Notes under the pieces: model-generated | Told to the model about the DNA's origin: nothing | Database searches by the model: none | Seen by the model: the letters and a program-made list of their open reading frames with translations, nothing else | Shown here: one piece after another, positions 16,442 through 24,422 of the stretch | Layout: the number at the start of each line of letters is the position of its first letter | Position numbering within the stretch: position 1 is the stretch's first letter | Made by a program: the position numbers and the translations under genes | Assembly: GCF_013114835.1 (NCBI RefSeq) | Contig: NZ_JAAVLW010000002.1 | Span: 620,001-684,000 of the forward strand | Direction of reading: 5' to 3' | Length of the DNA: 64,000 nucleotides | Origin: Bradyrhizobium archetypum | GTDB lineage: Bacteria; Pseudomonadota; Alphaproteobacteria; Rhizobiales; Xanthobacteraceae

Positions 16442-19168
16442 TTACGCCACCTCGACGGCGGTAGGGGCCGCCAGGAATTTGGCTTCGAATTCGGTTGCCG
16501 GCATCGGCCGCCCAAAGCAATAGCCCTGTCCTTCCTCGCAGCCCATCCTGGCCAGGAGATCGGCCGTGGAGCGGTCCTCGATGCCTTCGGCGATGACGGA
16601 CAGGCCGAGCTGCTTGGAAAGGCCAATGGTCGAACTAACAATCGCCGCATCGTCAGGGTTGGTCAGCAAGCCCAGCACGAACGAGCGATCGATCTTCAGC
16701 CCGTCGAGCGGGAATTTCTTCAGATAGCTCAGGCTGGCAAAGCCGGTGCCGAAATCGTCGAAGACGAGGCGAACGCCAAGCTCCTGAATCTCGAGGAACG
16801 TATTCAGCGCGCCCTGCTCATCGTGAAGCAGGATGTCTTCGGTGACCTCGAGCTCCAGGCTAGTTGGACTCAAACCGGTGTTGGCAAGCACCTGCGCGAC
16901 TGAGATTGCGAGATCACCAGACACCATTTGGGAGGGCGAAAGGTTGACACCGATCCGGAGCTTGTGTCCCGCACGTTCCCAGGCGGCGCCCTTGGCGCAG
17001 GCGGTTTGAAGGACCCATTCGGCGATGCGATCGGAAATCGGCGAGGTGTTGACTACCGGCATGAATTCCCCAGGCGAAACCAGGCCCCGCTCAGGATGAC
17101 GCCAGCGGATCAAGGCTTCGGCGCCGATCAACCGGCCGTCGGCCAGATGCAATTGTGGTTGGTAGAACAGTTCGAACTCGTTGCGTTCCGCAGCCAGCGC
17201 CAGCTCCGCTTCCAGTGTCAGGCGCTTCTCCAGTTCGCGGCGGATCGAGTCCTCGAACAGCACGTAGCCGCCGCGGTTGGTCGCCTTGGCGCGGCTCAGC
17301 GCCAGATGCGCATTACTGAGGAGTTCGTCCGCCGTTCGTCCATCGCCCGGGAAAACGGCGGCTCCAATGCTGACCTTGACGCGGAGGTGACGATTTCCGG
17401 CCAACAGTGGTGTGTCGAAGCCGTCGCCGATCTGTTCGGCAAAGCGTCCGAGGCTTTCTCCGATGTCGCTGGTCGGAACGGCGATGGCGAATTCGTCTCC
17501 GCTCAAACGCGCGACCTGACCCGCCGGCGGAATGGCCGCCGTCAGGCGCTGCGAAATGGCGCGAAGCACGAGATCGCCACAGGTGTGGCCTAGCATGTCG
17601 TTGATCTGCTGGAAGCCGTCGATGCCGATCACCAGCAGTGCAACCTTGTGGCCGTTTGCTTCGGCCGCGGAGATTTTCGCTTCGAGTTCGCCGTGAAGCG
17701 TGTTTCGGTTGATGAGCCCTGTCAGCGTGTCGTATTCCGCCAGATATTTGATTCTCGCTGCTTCGCGCTTGCGTACCGAGATGTCACGCAGGATCGCGCC
17801 GAACTGAAAGCCGTCGGTGCCTTGCCAGCCGGAGAAGGAGGCTTCGACCGGAAACACCTCGCCATTGCTGCGGCGTCCGTCGAACTCGATCACCGATCCC
17901 GCAGCAAGCCGTGCGGCGTCGCTGATGGAAAAAGGCGATGTGGCAGTGGTGCCGTCACGTGCGCAAATCTTGTCGAACGATCGACCGATCATCTCTTCGG
18001 GCAAATAGCCGAAGATTGCGGTGGCGCCCGGATTCCACACCGTAATCAGGTAGTTGGAATCGGTGCAGATCAGCCCGTCGCCTAGCGACATGGCTACGCG
18101 CTGGAAGCGGCTCTCGGCGACCCGGCCGAGCAGGTCCCGGATGTCGATTTCGTCGAGGCCGGTAGCCGCGATGTAGACGATGATGGCGATGTGAAACAGC
18201 GACGTGTCGAGCATGAGCGGGAACACCGCCTGCAGCGCAAATGCGCCTGCCTCGATCGCGATCGCCGTTGCGGCGAGCAGCGCCACTCTCGTGCCGGCGG
18301 AAAGGCGGCGCCAAGAGAACAGCATCAGCAGGGCGAGCAGGGCCAGGCCGGTCGCCGTAACGACACCCGAAGTCCATTGCAGCGCCCGGTTCTGCAACAG
18401 CGATTCCGCAGCGAGGGTTTGCAGCACCGGGCCGGACAGGATCACGCCGTTCGGGACGCTGAAGCGATCGCCGAGTTCGAGCGCCGTGCCGCCGACGATG
18501 ACCTTCTTGCTCTGAAGCTTTTGCAGTGTCGCCGGATCGCCGCGCAGGACGTCGGCAAAGGATACTTTGGGGATTCCAGCCGTTCTGATGCTGAAGTCGA
18601 TCAGAAAGGGCGTGCGCTTTTCGGCGTATTGGCCGGCGAGTACGGCAGCCATGGAGGGCACGAATTTGCCGTCCAGCTTCTCACCAAATGGGTAGTGGCG
18701 GACGAGGCCGTCGCGTCCAACCTCGACATTGACCACCGCGGGCCAGGAATGTTCGGCGAATTGCTGCAGCGGGCGATTGATGTGAAGTGTTGTCCTGTCG
18801 GTGCGAGGCTGCTGGAAGGAAGGCAGCACCACCGATCCGCCGGCATTCTGCAGGGCTTCGGCAAAGTTTCGGTCCGACGATGCATCCGACGGCGTGGAGA
18901 AGTCGACATCGAGCGCGATGTCCTGGACGTCCGCCTTCTGCAACTGACGGATCAGCTCGGCATGGAGAACGCGCGGCCAGGGCCACACGCCGATCCTGTC
19001 GATCGACGATGCGTCGATCGCGATCACCACGATGTTGCCAGAGACCTGTCGCGACTGCCAGGCGAACCGCAGGTCGGCCAGCGCGTTGCGAAGCGAGCTG
19101 TGCCAGCCGCCCGCCAGGACGATCGCCAACGCAATCATCACGAAAATATGCGACCGATATCGTTTCAC
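16442..19168 (-). CDS. CHASE2-PAS-GGDEF-EAL cyclic-di-GMP signalling protein
   Basis: 908 aa. Residues 1-25 are a membrane anchor and about 35-265 a periplasmic CHASE2 sensor (VIAIDASSIDRIGVWPWPR). Three hydrophobic segments follow at about 267-340, then a PAS domain at 350-465, a GGDEF domain with the motif SGDEF at 556-560, and an EAL domain with EAL at 684-686, a DDFGTG loop, and an AEGIE segment. It probably makes and/or degrades c-di-GMP in response to a periplasmic signal. SGDEF departs from GGDEF and no RxxD inhibitory site precedes it; EAL catalytic blocks look intact, so phosphodiesterase output is at least as likely. It lies 61 bases after the FecR-domain gene. Confidence 0.9.
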   Translation of the reverse strand: MKRYRSHIFVMIALAIVLAGGWHSSLRNALADLRFAWQSRQVSGNIVVIAIDASSIDRIGVWPWPRVLHAELIRQLQKADVQDIALDVDFSTPSDASSDRNFAEALQNAGGSVVLPSFQQPRTDRTTLHINRPLQQFAEHSWPAVVNVEVGRDGLVRHYPFGEKLDGKFVPSMAAVLAGQYAEKRTPFLIDFSIRTAGIPKVSFADVLRGDPATLQKLQSKKVIVGGTALELGDRFSVPNGVILSGPVLQTLAAESLLQNRALQWTSGVVTATGLALLALLMLFSWRRLSAGTRVALLAATAIAIEAGAFALQAVFPLMLDTSLFHIAIIVYIAATGLDEIDIRDLLGRVAESRFQRVAMSLGDGLICTDSNYLITVWNPGATAIFGYLPEEMIGRSFDKICARDGTTATSPFSISDAARLAAGSVIEFDGRRSNGEVFPVEASFSGWQGTDGFQFGAILRDISVRKREAARIKYLAEYDTLTGLINRNTLHGELEAKISAAEANGHKVALLVIGIDGFQQINDMLGHTCGDLVLRAISQRLTAAIPPAGQVARLSGDEFAIAVPTSDIGESLGRFAEQIGDGFDTPLLAGNRHLRVKVSIGAAVFPGDGRTADELLSNAHLALSRAKATNRGGYVLFEDSIRRELEKRLTLEAELALAAERNEFELFYQPQLHLADGRLIGAEALIRWRHPERGLVSPGEFMPVVNTSPISDRIAEWVLQTACAKGAAWERAGHKLRIGVNLSPSQMVSGDLAISVAQVLANTGLSPTSLELEVTEDILLHDEQGALNTFLEIQELGVRLVFDDFGTGFASLSYLKKFPLDGLKIDRSFVLGLLTNPDDAAIVSSTIGLSKQLGLSVIAEGIEDRSTADLLARMGCEEGQGYCFGRPMPATEFEAKFLAAPTAVEVA

Positions 19169-19229
19169 TTGGTCACCGTTCTGGTGTGTCGGGTCGAAAG
19201 GTCGTCAGCCTCTTGCGGTTGATCCTCCG

Positions 19230-20360
19230 CTAGCGGCCTCTTCCATGTCCGCTGTTGCCGCGGCCACTACCGTTAGCTCCGTTGCCGCCTCGATTGGAGG
19301 CAATTTCACTACCGCTATTGCCGTTGCCGCCATTGCCGTTGCCATTGCCGCTGTTGCCGTCGCCGCTATTGCCGTTGCCACTATTGGCGTTACCGCCGCC
19401 GACAGCCGCTACCGCGCTTCCATTGGCTCGACCGGCGGCACTGGCGGCGGCGCCGTCGCCGTTATCCCCTTGGCCATTGTTGGCGGCGGCCGTGTCCGTG
19501 CCTGGAGTGGATGAACTCCAGACTGTATTGGATTTAGACGCGCCGCGCGCCGCTCCGGCCGAAGCAGAACTGCCATGGGCAAGGCCGTTGGTGACGCGGT
19601 GGAAGTTCACCCGAACTTCGCCGATCGATGAGGAGATGCGGGTCACGCCATGCCCGGCGGGATGGACGCTCGCATGCTTGTTCAGGCCGTTGGCCGCATG
19701 GCGCGGTGCGGAGAGACCATTGCGCGGCACCGGCACCCGCTCGATCAAAGGCGCGCGGGGTTTGCCGGGCTCGATCGGGGCGAGAACGCCGGCCCCGCCC
19801 AGCGACAGGCCGGCCTTGCCGTTCGCGAAAGCCGTCGCGTGTTGGCCGGCCATCACCTGGGCGATCTGGCCCGATTTGAAGTCTGCGACTTCGACCTGGC
19901 CGCGGATCACGTCGACGGTGGTTTTTCCTGCGTTGACGGTGACGCGGAATTGCGTGCCCTTCACCACCGCGGCGAGGTAAGGCGTCTCGACTTCGAAATG
20001 CTTGACATTGCGCTTTTCGACATCGAGCAGGATCGAACCGGCTTGCTGCATGATCGTCGTCGAAAGCCCTTCCTTCTTCTCGACGGGAAGGCCGACCACC
20101 GAATTTGGCGCAACCAGAATCACCTCCTCGCCGCGCGTCAACAGAACGCGGCCGTGACGGCCGGTGCGAACCGTATCGCCTGGCTTCAATACGTCTTCCT
20201 GTTTCAGCGATGCCTGCTGCACGCCGTTGCCGGTGAGCCAGACCTCGCCGGAGGATTTGCTGACTGTCCAGTCGCCCCCATCGGCGGCGTAGGCGACGGA
20301 AGCCGTCGCCAGGAAGAACATCGCCGCGAGTGTTCTCGAGAGGTGAGGAAGCGCACCCAT
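19230..20360 (-). CDS. FecR-domain exported protein with Gly/Asn-rich tail
   Basis: 376 aa. ATG 20360 (MGALPHL) follows GGAG with good spacing and opens a signal peptide ending VAYA|ADG; an earlier ATG at 20459 gives no signal peptide. Residues about 50-175 form a FecR domain (LKPGDTVRTGRHGRVLLTRG, TPYLAAVVKGTQFRV). Residues about 290-376 are low-complexity, almost only Gly, Asn and Ser. FecR domains in such contexts are periplasmic sensor or scaffold modules. It is co-directional with the CHASE2 c-di-GMP protein and divergent from a TpsB porin, so it may be the periplasmic partner of either. Confidence 0.85.
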   Translation of the reverse strand: MGALPHLSRTLAAMFFLATASVAYAADGGDWTVSKSSGEVWLTGNGVQQASLKQEDVLKPGDTVRTGRHGRVLLTRGEEVILVAPNSVVGLPVEKKEGLSTTIMQQAGSILLDVEKRNVKHFEVETPYLAAVVKGTQFRVTVNAGKTTVDVIRGQVEVADFKSGQIAQVMAGQHATAFANGKAGLSLGGAGVLAPIEPGKPRAPLIERVPVPRNGLSAPRHAANGLNKHASVHPAGHGVTRISSSIGEVRVNFHRVTNGLAHGSSASAGAARGASKSNTVWSSSTPGTDTAAANNGQGDNGDGAAASAAGRANGSAVAAVGGGNANSGNGNSGDGNSGNGNGNGGNGNSGSEIASNRGGNGANGSGRGNSGHGRGR

Positions 20361-20490
20361 GAAACTTTCTCCGATTGCCGCTTTGTCCCGGGACGCTATC
20401 GGAAATGTTTCAACATTGAGTGAGCGAAAGCCGTGCTCTTTCGGAGAGGCGTTAACCATTCGTTTACCATAAATTTCTAATAAAAATCAT
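20361..20490. promoter_or_regulatory. Divergent promoter region, FecR gene / TpsB gene
   Basis: These 130 bases separate two divergent start codons and are markedly AT-richer near the TpsB gene (TTTCTAATAAAAATC). A short direct repeat ACCATTCGTTT/ACCAT occurs at about 20455-20470. Both transcripts must start here, so the two genes are probably regulated together. No specific operator can be named. Confidence 0.4.
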
Positions 20491-22284
20491 ATGGCTAGCG
20501 CTTTCATCAACGTGCATCGGTTCCTCTCCGTAGATGTACGGAGATGCACGGTTCGAGCAGCCAATGTCCGGAATTGCCTGCTGACGATCAGCGTCGGCCT
20601 GTGGACTATCACCGGTTTTCCGGCGCACGCGGAGCACGCGAGCCAGCCGGGCTATGATCCAAGGCAGATCGAAAAACGCTTCGAGGATCAACAATCGAGC
20701 CAAGGCGCCAACGGACGACCCCGCCTGCCATCGCCGCAATTCGGGGCAACGGAGGGGCAGGGAGATTCCAAGTCGCTGTTCGTGCTGCGGCATGTCACGA
20801 TCAGCGGCGCCGTCGCAGTTCCGCCGGATCGGCTGGTGACGGCGTATCAACCCTATGTTGGGAAAAAAGTGTCGCAAGCCGATCTCGCGGCGATCGCCAG
20901 CGCGGTGAGCGACGCCTATCGTGCGGCCGGCTTTCATCTCAGCCGCGCGATCGTTCCGCCGCAGGATGTGCAGAGCGGCGAGCTTCGCATTCAGGTCATC
21001 GAAGGCAACATTACCGATCTGACGCTGAAGGGAGAGGGCGCCGACCAGTTCGGCGTCCGGCCGATGCTCGCTGCCGTGCTGGCGGAGCGGCCCTCGCGGC
21101 TTGCAACGCTCGAACGGCAATTGCTCCTGATCAACGGCCGCCCGGGCGTGCGGATCGAGGACACCGCGATCGAAGAGATCGGCACCGCGAGCGGCCAGTT
21201 CCGCCTGATCCTGTCGCTGAAGACCTGGCACGTGTTCACCTCGTTCGGCGTCGACAATCTGGGGTCGTCGTCGGTCGGGCCGTGGCAAAGCTACGGGACG
21301 GCGGCGTTCAACTCCTATCTCGCGCCCGGCGATTCTTTCGTGGTGAATCTTTCGACGACGCCCGGCGACCCCAGGCAGCTCGCATTCGGCCGGCTGTCCT
21401 ACGAGGTGCCCGTCGGCACCGATGGTGCCCGCATCGGCGCCTCCGGCTATTACAGCGAAGTCTGGCCCGGCGACTACCGCCATCTCTACAGCGACAACAT
21501 CAAGACAGAGTCGTTCGAGGTCCGCGGCAGCATCGCGCCGCTGCAATCGCAGAGATCCAGCCTGACGCTGACCGCGGCCGCCGGATTCACCAATGCGTCC
21601 GAAAACGACGTGTTCGGCCCGATCTATGCCGATCGCATCCGCACCGCGAGCCTGACCTCGGACTACCGCCTGCAGGACAATTTCGGCGGCACCAATTATC
21701 TGACGGTGAACTATCGCCACGGCCTCGACATCTTCGGCGCGTCGCATCGTGGCGATGATGACCTGTCGCGCGTCGGCGCCTCCGGCACATTCTCCGCGCT
21801 GAACTTCTGGTACGCGCGCTACCAGACGCTGACGGATGCGTGGTCGTTGAAATTGGCCGCGGCTGGCCAGACGGCGTCCGGCCCGCTCTTCACCTCGCAG
21901 CAATTCTATCTCGGCGGCATCGCCTTCGGCCGCGGCTATGGCAGCGCCGAGATCAGCGGCGACAACGGCCTTGCGGGCACCGTCGAACTGCGCTTCGACC
22001 AGAAGACCAACCTGAAATATCTGAGCGGCTACCAGCTCTACGCCTTCGTCGACAGCGGCGTCGCTTGGAATGATGGCTATCGGCTCAGCGAGGGCCTTTC
22101 GTTGACGTCCGCCGGCGGTGGCGTCCGCTTCTTCCTCGCCGAAGGCCTGCAAGCCGATATCGGCGCCGCCGCGCCGCTCAGCTATCGTTCGCCTGACAAC
22201 CCAGGTCGCGGGGCGCGGGTGCTGCTCTCGCTGACCGGCGCGCTGAAGCTCTGCCCGGTGCGGGCGACGACGCGGTGTTTGTAG
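20491..22284 (+). CDS. TpsB/ShlB-family outer-membrane secretion porin
   Basis: 597 aa, ATG 20491. A long N-terminus with a signal peptide (cleavage near AHAEHA) precedes a POTRA_2 domain at about 97-175 (FVLRHVTISGAVAVPPDRL) and a second POTRA-like stretch. The ShlB/FhaC 16-strand barrel occupies about 240-597, with repeated aromatic-ending strands, the conserved-type QQFYLGGIAFGRGY segment, and a C-terminal Phe/Leu-rich strand. TpsB porins export a large TpsA partner across the outer membrane. No TpsA gene with a haemagglutinin-type domain lies in the window; the divergent FecR protein and the downstream caspase-like protein are the nearest exported candidates. Confidence 0.9.
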   Translation: MASAFINVHRFLSVDVRRCTVRAANVRNCLLTISVGLWTITGFPAHAEHASQPGYDPRQIEKRFEDQQSSQGANGRPRLPSPQFGATEGQGDSKSLFVLRHVTISGAVAVPPDRLVTAYQPYVGKKVSQADLAAIASAVSDAYRAAGFHLSRAIVPPQDVQSGELRIQVIEGNITDLTLKGEGADQFGVRPMLAAVLAERPSRLATLERQLLLINGRPGVRIEDTAIEEIGTASGQFRLILSLKTWHVFTSFGVDNLGSSSVGPWQSYGTAAFNSYLAPGDSFVVNLSTTPGDPRQLAFGRLSYEVPVGTDGARIGASGYYSEVWPGDYRHLYSDNIKTESFEVRGSIAPLQSQRSSLTLTAAAGFTNASENDVFGPIYADRIRTASLTSDYRLQDNFGGTNYLTVNYRHGLDIFGASHRGDDDLSRVGASGTFSALNFWYARYQTLTDAWSLKLAAAGQTASGPLFTSQQFYLGGIAFGRGYGSAEISGDNGLAGTVELRFDQKTNLKYLSGYQLYAFVDSGVAWNDGYRLSEGLSLTSAGGGVRFFLAEGLQADIGAAAPLSYRSPDNPGRGARVLLSLTGALKLCPVRATTRCL

Positions 22285-22286
22285 GG

Positions 22287-22694
22287 CTAGACCGGCTCGT
22301 AGCTCTCGGTCGAGCAGGTATCTTCGGGCTCGACCTTCTGCCGGTCGGCGATTGCGCCGTCGGCAAACTCGATGCGGTAGGTCTGCGTGCCCAGCGGTTT
22401 GCCGGTCACGGACACGACTTCGGCCTTGACGCATGCGGTCCAGCCGGGTCCGCGGAGGTTGGGGCGCGGCTCGGAGACGCGAACCTGGGTCGGCTGCGAG
22501 GCCGCCGTGAATACCGAGTCCAGTTTCTGCCTCAGCAGCATCTTGACGTCCGGCGGCGCGCCCAACGCGGGCGGCTCGGGTGCCTTGGCGCGCATGAGCT
22601 CCGGCACCGGCGAGCGGATGTCGGCAAAGCCGCAACCCGCAAGCGTCAACGCTGCGCCTGCCACCAGCGCAAAGTGAACCACGATCCGCCGCAT
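22287..22694 (-). CDS. Small lipoprotein
   Basis: 135 aa, ATG 22694. The N-terminus MRRIVVHFALVAGAALTLAGC is a type II signal peptide with lipobox LAGC at residues 18-21, so Cys21 is the likely lipidated residue. The rest is a compact domain of about 100 residues with cysteines near 83 and 126 that could pair. No known family is recognised. Its stop is two bases from the stop of the TpsB gene, tail to tail. An outer-membrane accessory role beside the secretion porin is plausible. Confidence 0.8.
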   Translation of the reverse strand: MRRIVVHFALVAGAALTLAGCGFADIRSPVPELMRAKAPEPPALGAPPDVKMLLRQKLDSVFTAASQPTQVRVSEPRPNLRGPGWTACVKAEVVSVTGKPLGTQTYRIEFADGAIADRQKVEPEDTCSTESYEPV

Positions 22695-22769
22695 CGGAGG
22701 TTGTATTACCGTAGAGCCACCGTTCCGGACAGCGGCATTGCGGCCCAGACAACATAACGATTCCGAGAC

Positions 22770-22785
22770 TGTGATTCACATCACT
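22770..22785. promoter_or_regulatory. CRP-like inverted repeat
   Basis: TGTGA-TTCACA-TCACT matches the CRP/FNR-type half-site TGTGA with a 6-base spacer and one mismatch in the second half (TCACA expected). It lies about 135 bases before the caspase-like gene. A single match of this kind can arise by chance. Confidence 0.3.
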
Positions 22786-22920
22786 GCGCGGGAAATCGGA
22801 CCTGCGACAAGATCGCCGGCGAACCGCGGCGTGGTCACGCCTCGCATGGCGCGGGCGGCTTGAACCTTTGGCTCCGAGGCCTTGACCAATGCGTAGCCTG
22901 CATTCTCGGGAGGTGGCATC

Positions 22921-24366
22921 ATGCTCCGTCACACGCTGTTTGGATTGATGGTTCCCGCCGCGTTGCTTCTGGGTTCGCAGTCGGCTTCCGCCGAAAATCG
23001 CCTCGCACTGGTGATCGGCCAATCCGCCTATCGCTCTGTACCGGCGCTGCCCAATCCGGCCAATGACGCCAGGGCGGTCACGCAATTGCTGACCGATTCC
23101 GGCTTCGACGTTTCGACCGCGGCCGATCTGTCGCAAAATCAAATGCGTGAGGCGGTCAGCGAGTTCGCCGGCAAGGTGGCCGCGAAGGGTGCCGATACCG
23201 TCGCCCTGGTGTTTTACGCCGGCCACGGGCTGCAGATCGACGGCGAGAATTTTCTCATTCCGGTCGACATTGATGCCAAGCGCGAAGCCGACATTCCGAT
23301 TCAGGCGGTGCGCCTCAACGACATCCTCAACACGCTGACCTCGGTGCCGAGCAGGATGCGAATCCTGATGCTCGATGCCTGCCGCAATAATCCGTTCCCT
23401 GACCTGAAGACTGCCGGCAGCGGGCTTGCCCTTGTCGATGCGAAGGTCGGCGCGCCCGGCACGTTCCTGTCGTTCTCGACCTCGCCGGGTGCCGTCGCGG
23501 AAGACGGCTCCGGCTCCAACAGCCCCTATACGACCGCGCTGCTCGCGGCGGGCAGGGAGCAGGGAATTCCGATCGAGGAGACCTTCAAGCGGGTGCGGCT
23601 CGCGGTGAACAAGGTCACCGAAGGGCGGCAGACGCCGTGGGACAGCTCGTCGCTGACCGAGGATTTCCGCTTTTCCGGCGCACTGGTCGCAGGACCCAAG
23701 CCTGCCGCCGCTCCGAAGAAGACGGTCGCCGAATGGACGCGCGATCTGAACGGCAAGCCGGTCGAAGCGGCGAACGCGTTGATCGTGGCCGACGGCACCG
23801 ACGAGGCCTATGAGGCCTTTGCCGGCCTCTACCCGCAGACCTCGCTCGGGCGGCTGGCGCGGGATTGGCTGGTTCGTCACCGGCGCATGGTGGCGTGGAA
23901 CAACGCCGTGCTCACCAATACGGCCGCCGGATATCGCTCGTTCCTGGCGCGATTCCCCGACAGCGATCTCAGCGCCACCGCGCGCAAGCTGGAGGAGCGG
24001 CTGCGCAACCGTCCCGACTTCACCCCGGCTGTTTCGGCCGCCGCCGCAGCCGTGCCGCAGAACGTCGCGCTCGCCGCACCGATGTGCCCCTGCAACGTGC
24101 AGCCGCCGCAGCAGCCGATCAAGGTCAATGCGCCGGTCCGGCGCGTCGAGCCGGATCCGCCGAAGCGGGTCGATCGCAAGCCACCGCGGCGCGCGCGTGA
24201 GGTAGATGACGACGTCGTGGTCGTGCGCCGTCCGCCGCCGCGCGAGGTGTACGAGCCTGCGCCGCCACCGCCGCCGGTCAGCATCGGCATCGGCATTGGT
24301 CTCGGCGGGTTCGGCGGCGGCCGCGGTGGCCACTATGGCGACGGTTATCGCAGGGGTGGATACTGA
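22921..24366 (+). CDS. Exported caspase-family (peptidase C14) protein
   Basis: 481 aa; ATG 22921 follows GGGAGG. Residues 1-24 are a signal peptide (ASAE cleavage). Residues 26-255 form a caspase p20-like domain with the catalytic pair His102 (FYAGHGLQ) and Cys154 (LMLDACRNNPF), as in bacterial orthocaspases that cleave after basic residues. Residues 260-360 hold helical SEL1/tetratricopeptide-like repeats (LYPQTSLGRLARDWL, FLARFPDSDLSA), followed by a Pro/Arg-rich region and a Gly-rich end. Export separates it from cytoplasmic metacaspases. Its neighbours are the TpsB porin, FecR protein and CHASE2 enzyme, suggesting surface or periplasmic processing. Confidence 0.9.
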   Translation: MLRHTLFGLMVPAALLLGSQSASAENRLALVIGQSAYRSVPALPNPANDARAVTQLLTDSGFDVSTAADLSQNQMREAVSEFAGKVAAKGADTVALVFYAGHGLQIDGENFLIPVDIDAKREADIPIQAVRLNDILNTLTSVPSRMRILMLDACRNNPFPDLKTAGSGLALVDAKVGAPGTFLSFSTSPGAVAEDGSGSNSPYTTALLAAGREQGIPIEETFKRVRLAVNKVTEGRQTPWDSSSLTEDFRFSGALVAGPKPAAAPKKTVAEWTRDLNGKPVEAANALIVADGTDEAYEAFAGLYPQTSLGRLARDWLVRHRRMVAWNNAVLTNTAAGYRSFLARFPDSDLSATARKLEERLRNRPDFTPAVSAAAAAVPQNVALAAPMCPCNVQPPQQPIKVNAPVRRVEPDPPKRVDRKPPRRAREVDDDVVVVRRPPPREVYEPAPPPPPVSIGIGIGLGGFGGGRGGHYGDGYRRGGY

Positions 24367-24422
24367 GGTGGCGATAGGATAATCCATCCCGCAAGCGTTG
24401 CATGGCGCTTGCGGGGGGCGGA

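Noticed and set aside
20464..24387. Minus-strand open frame of about 1300 residues opposite the TpsB and caspase genes
   Set aside because: It is the antisense of three well-supported genes; its Arg-rich, low-quality composition is typical of shadow frames in GC-rich DNA.
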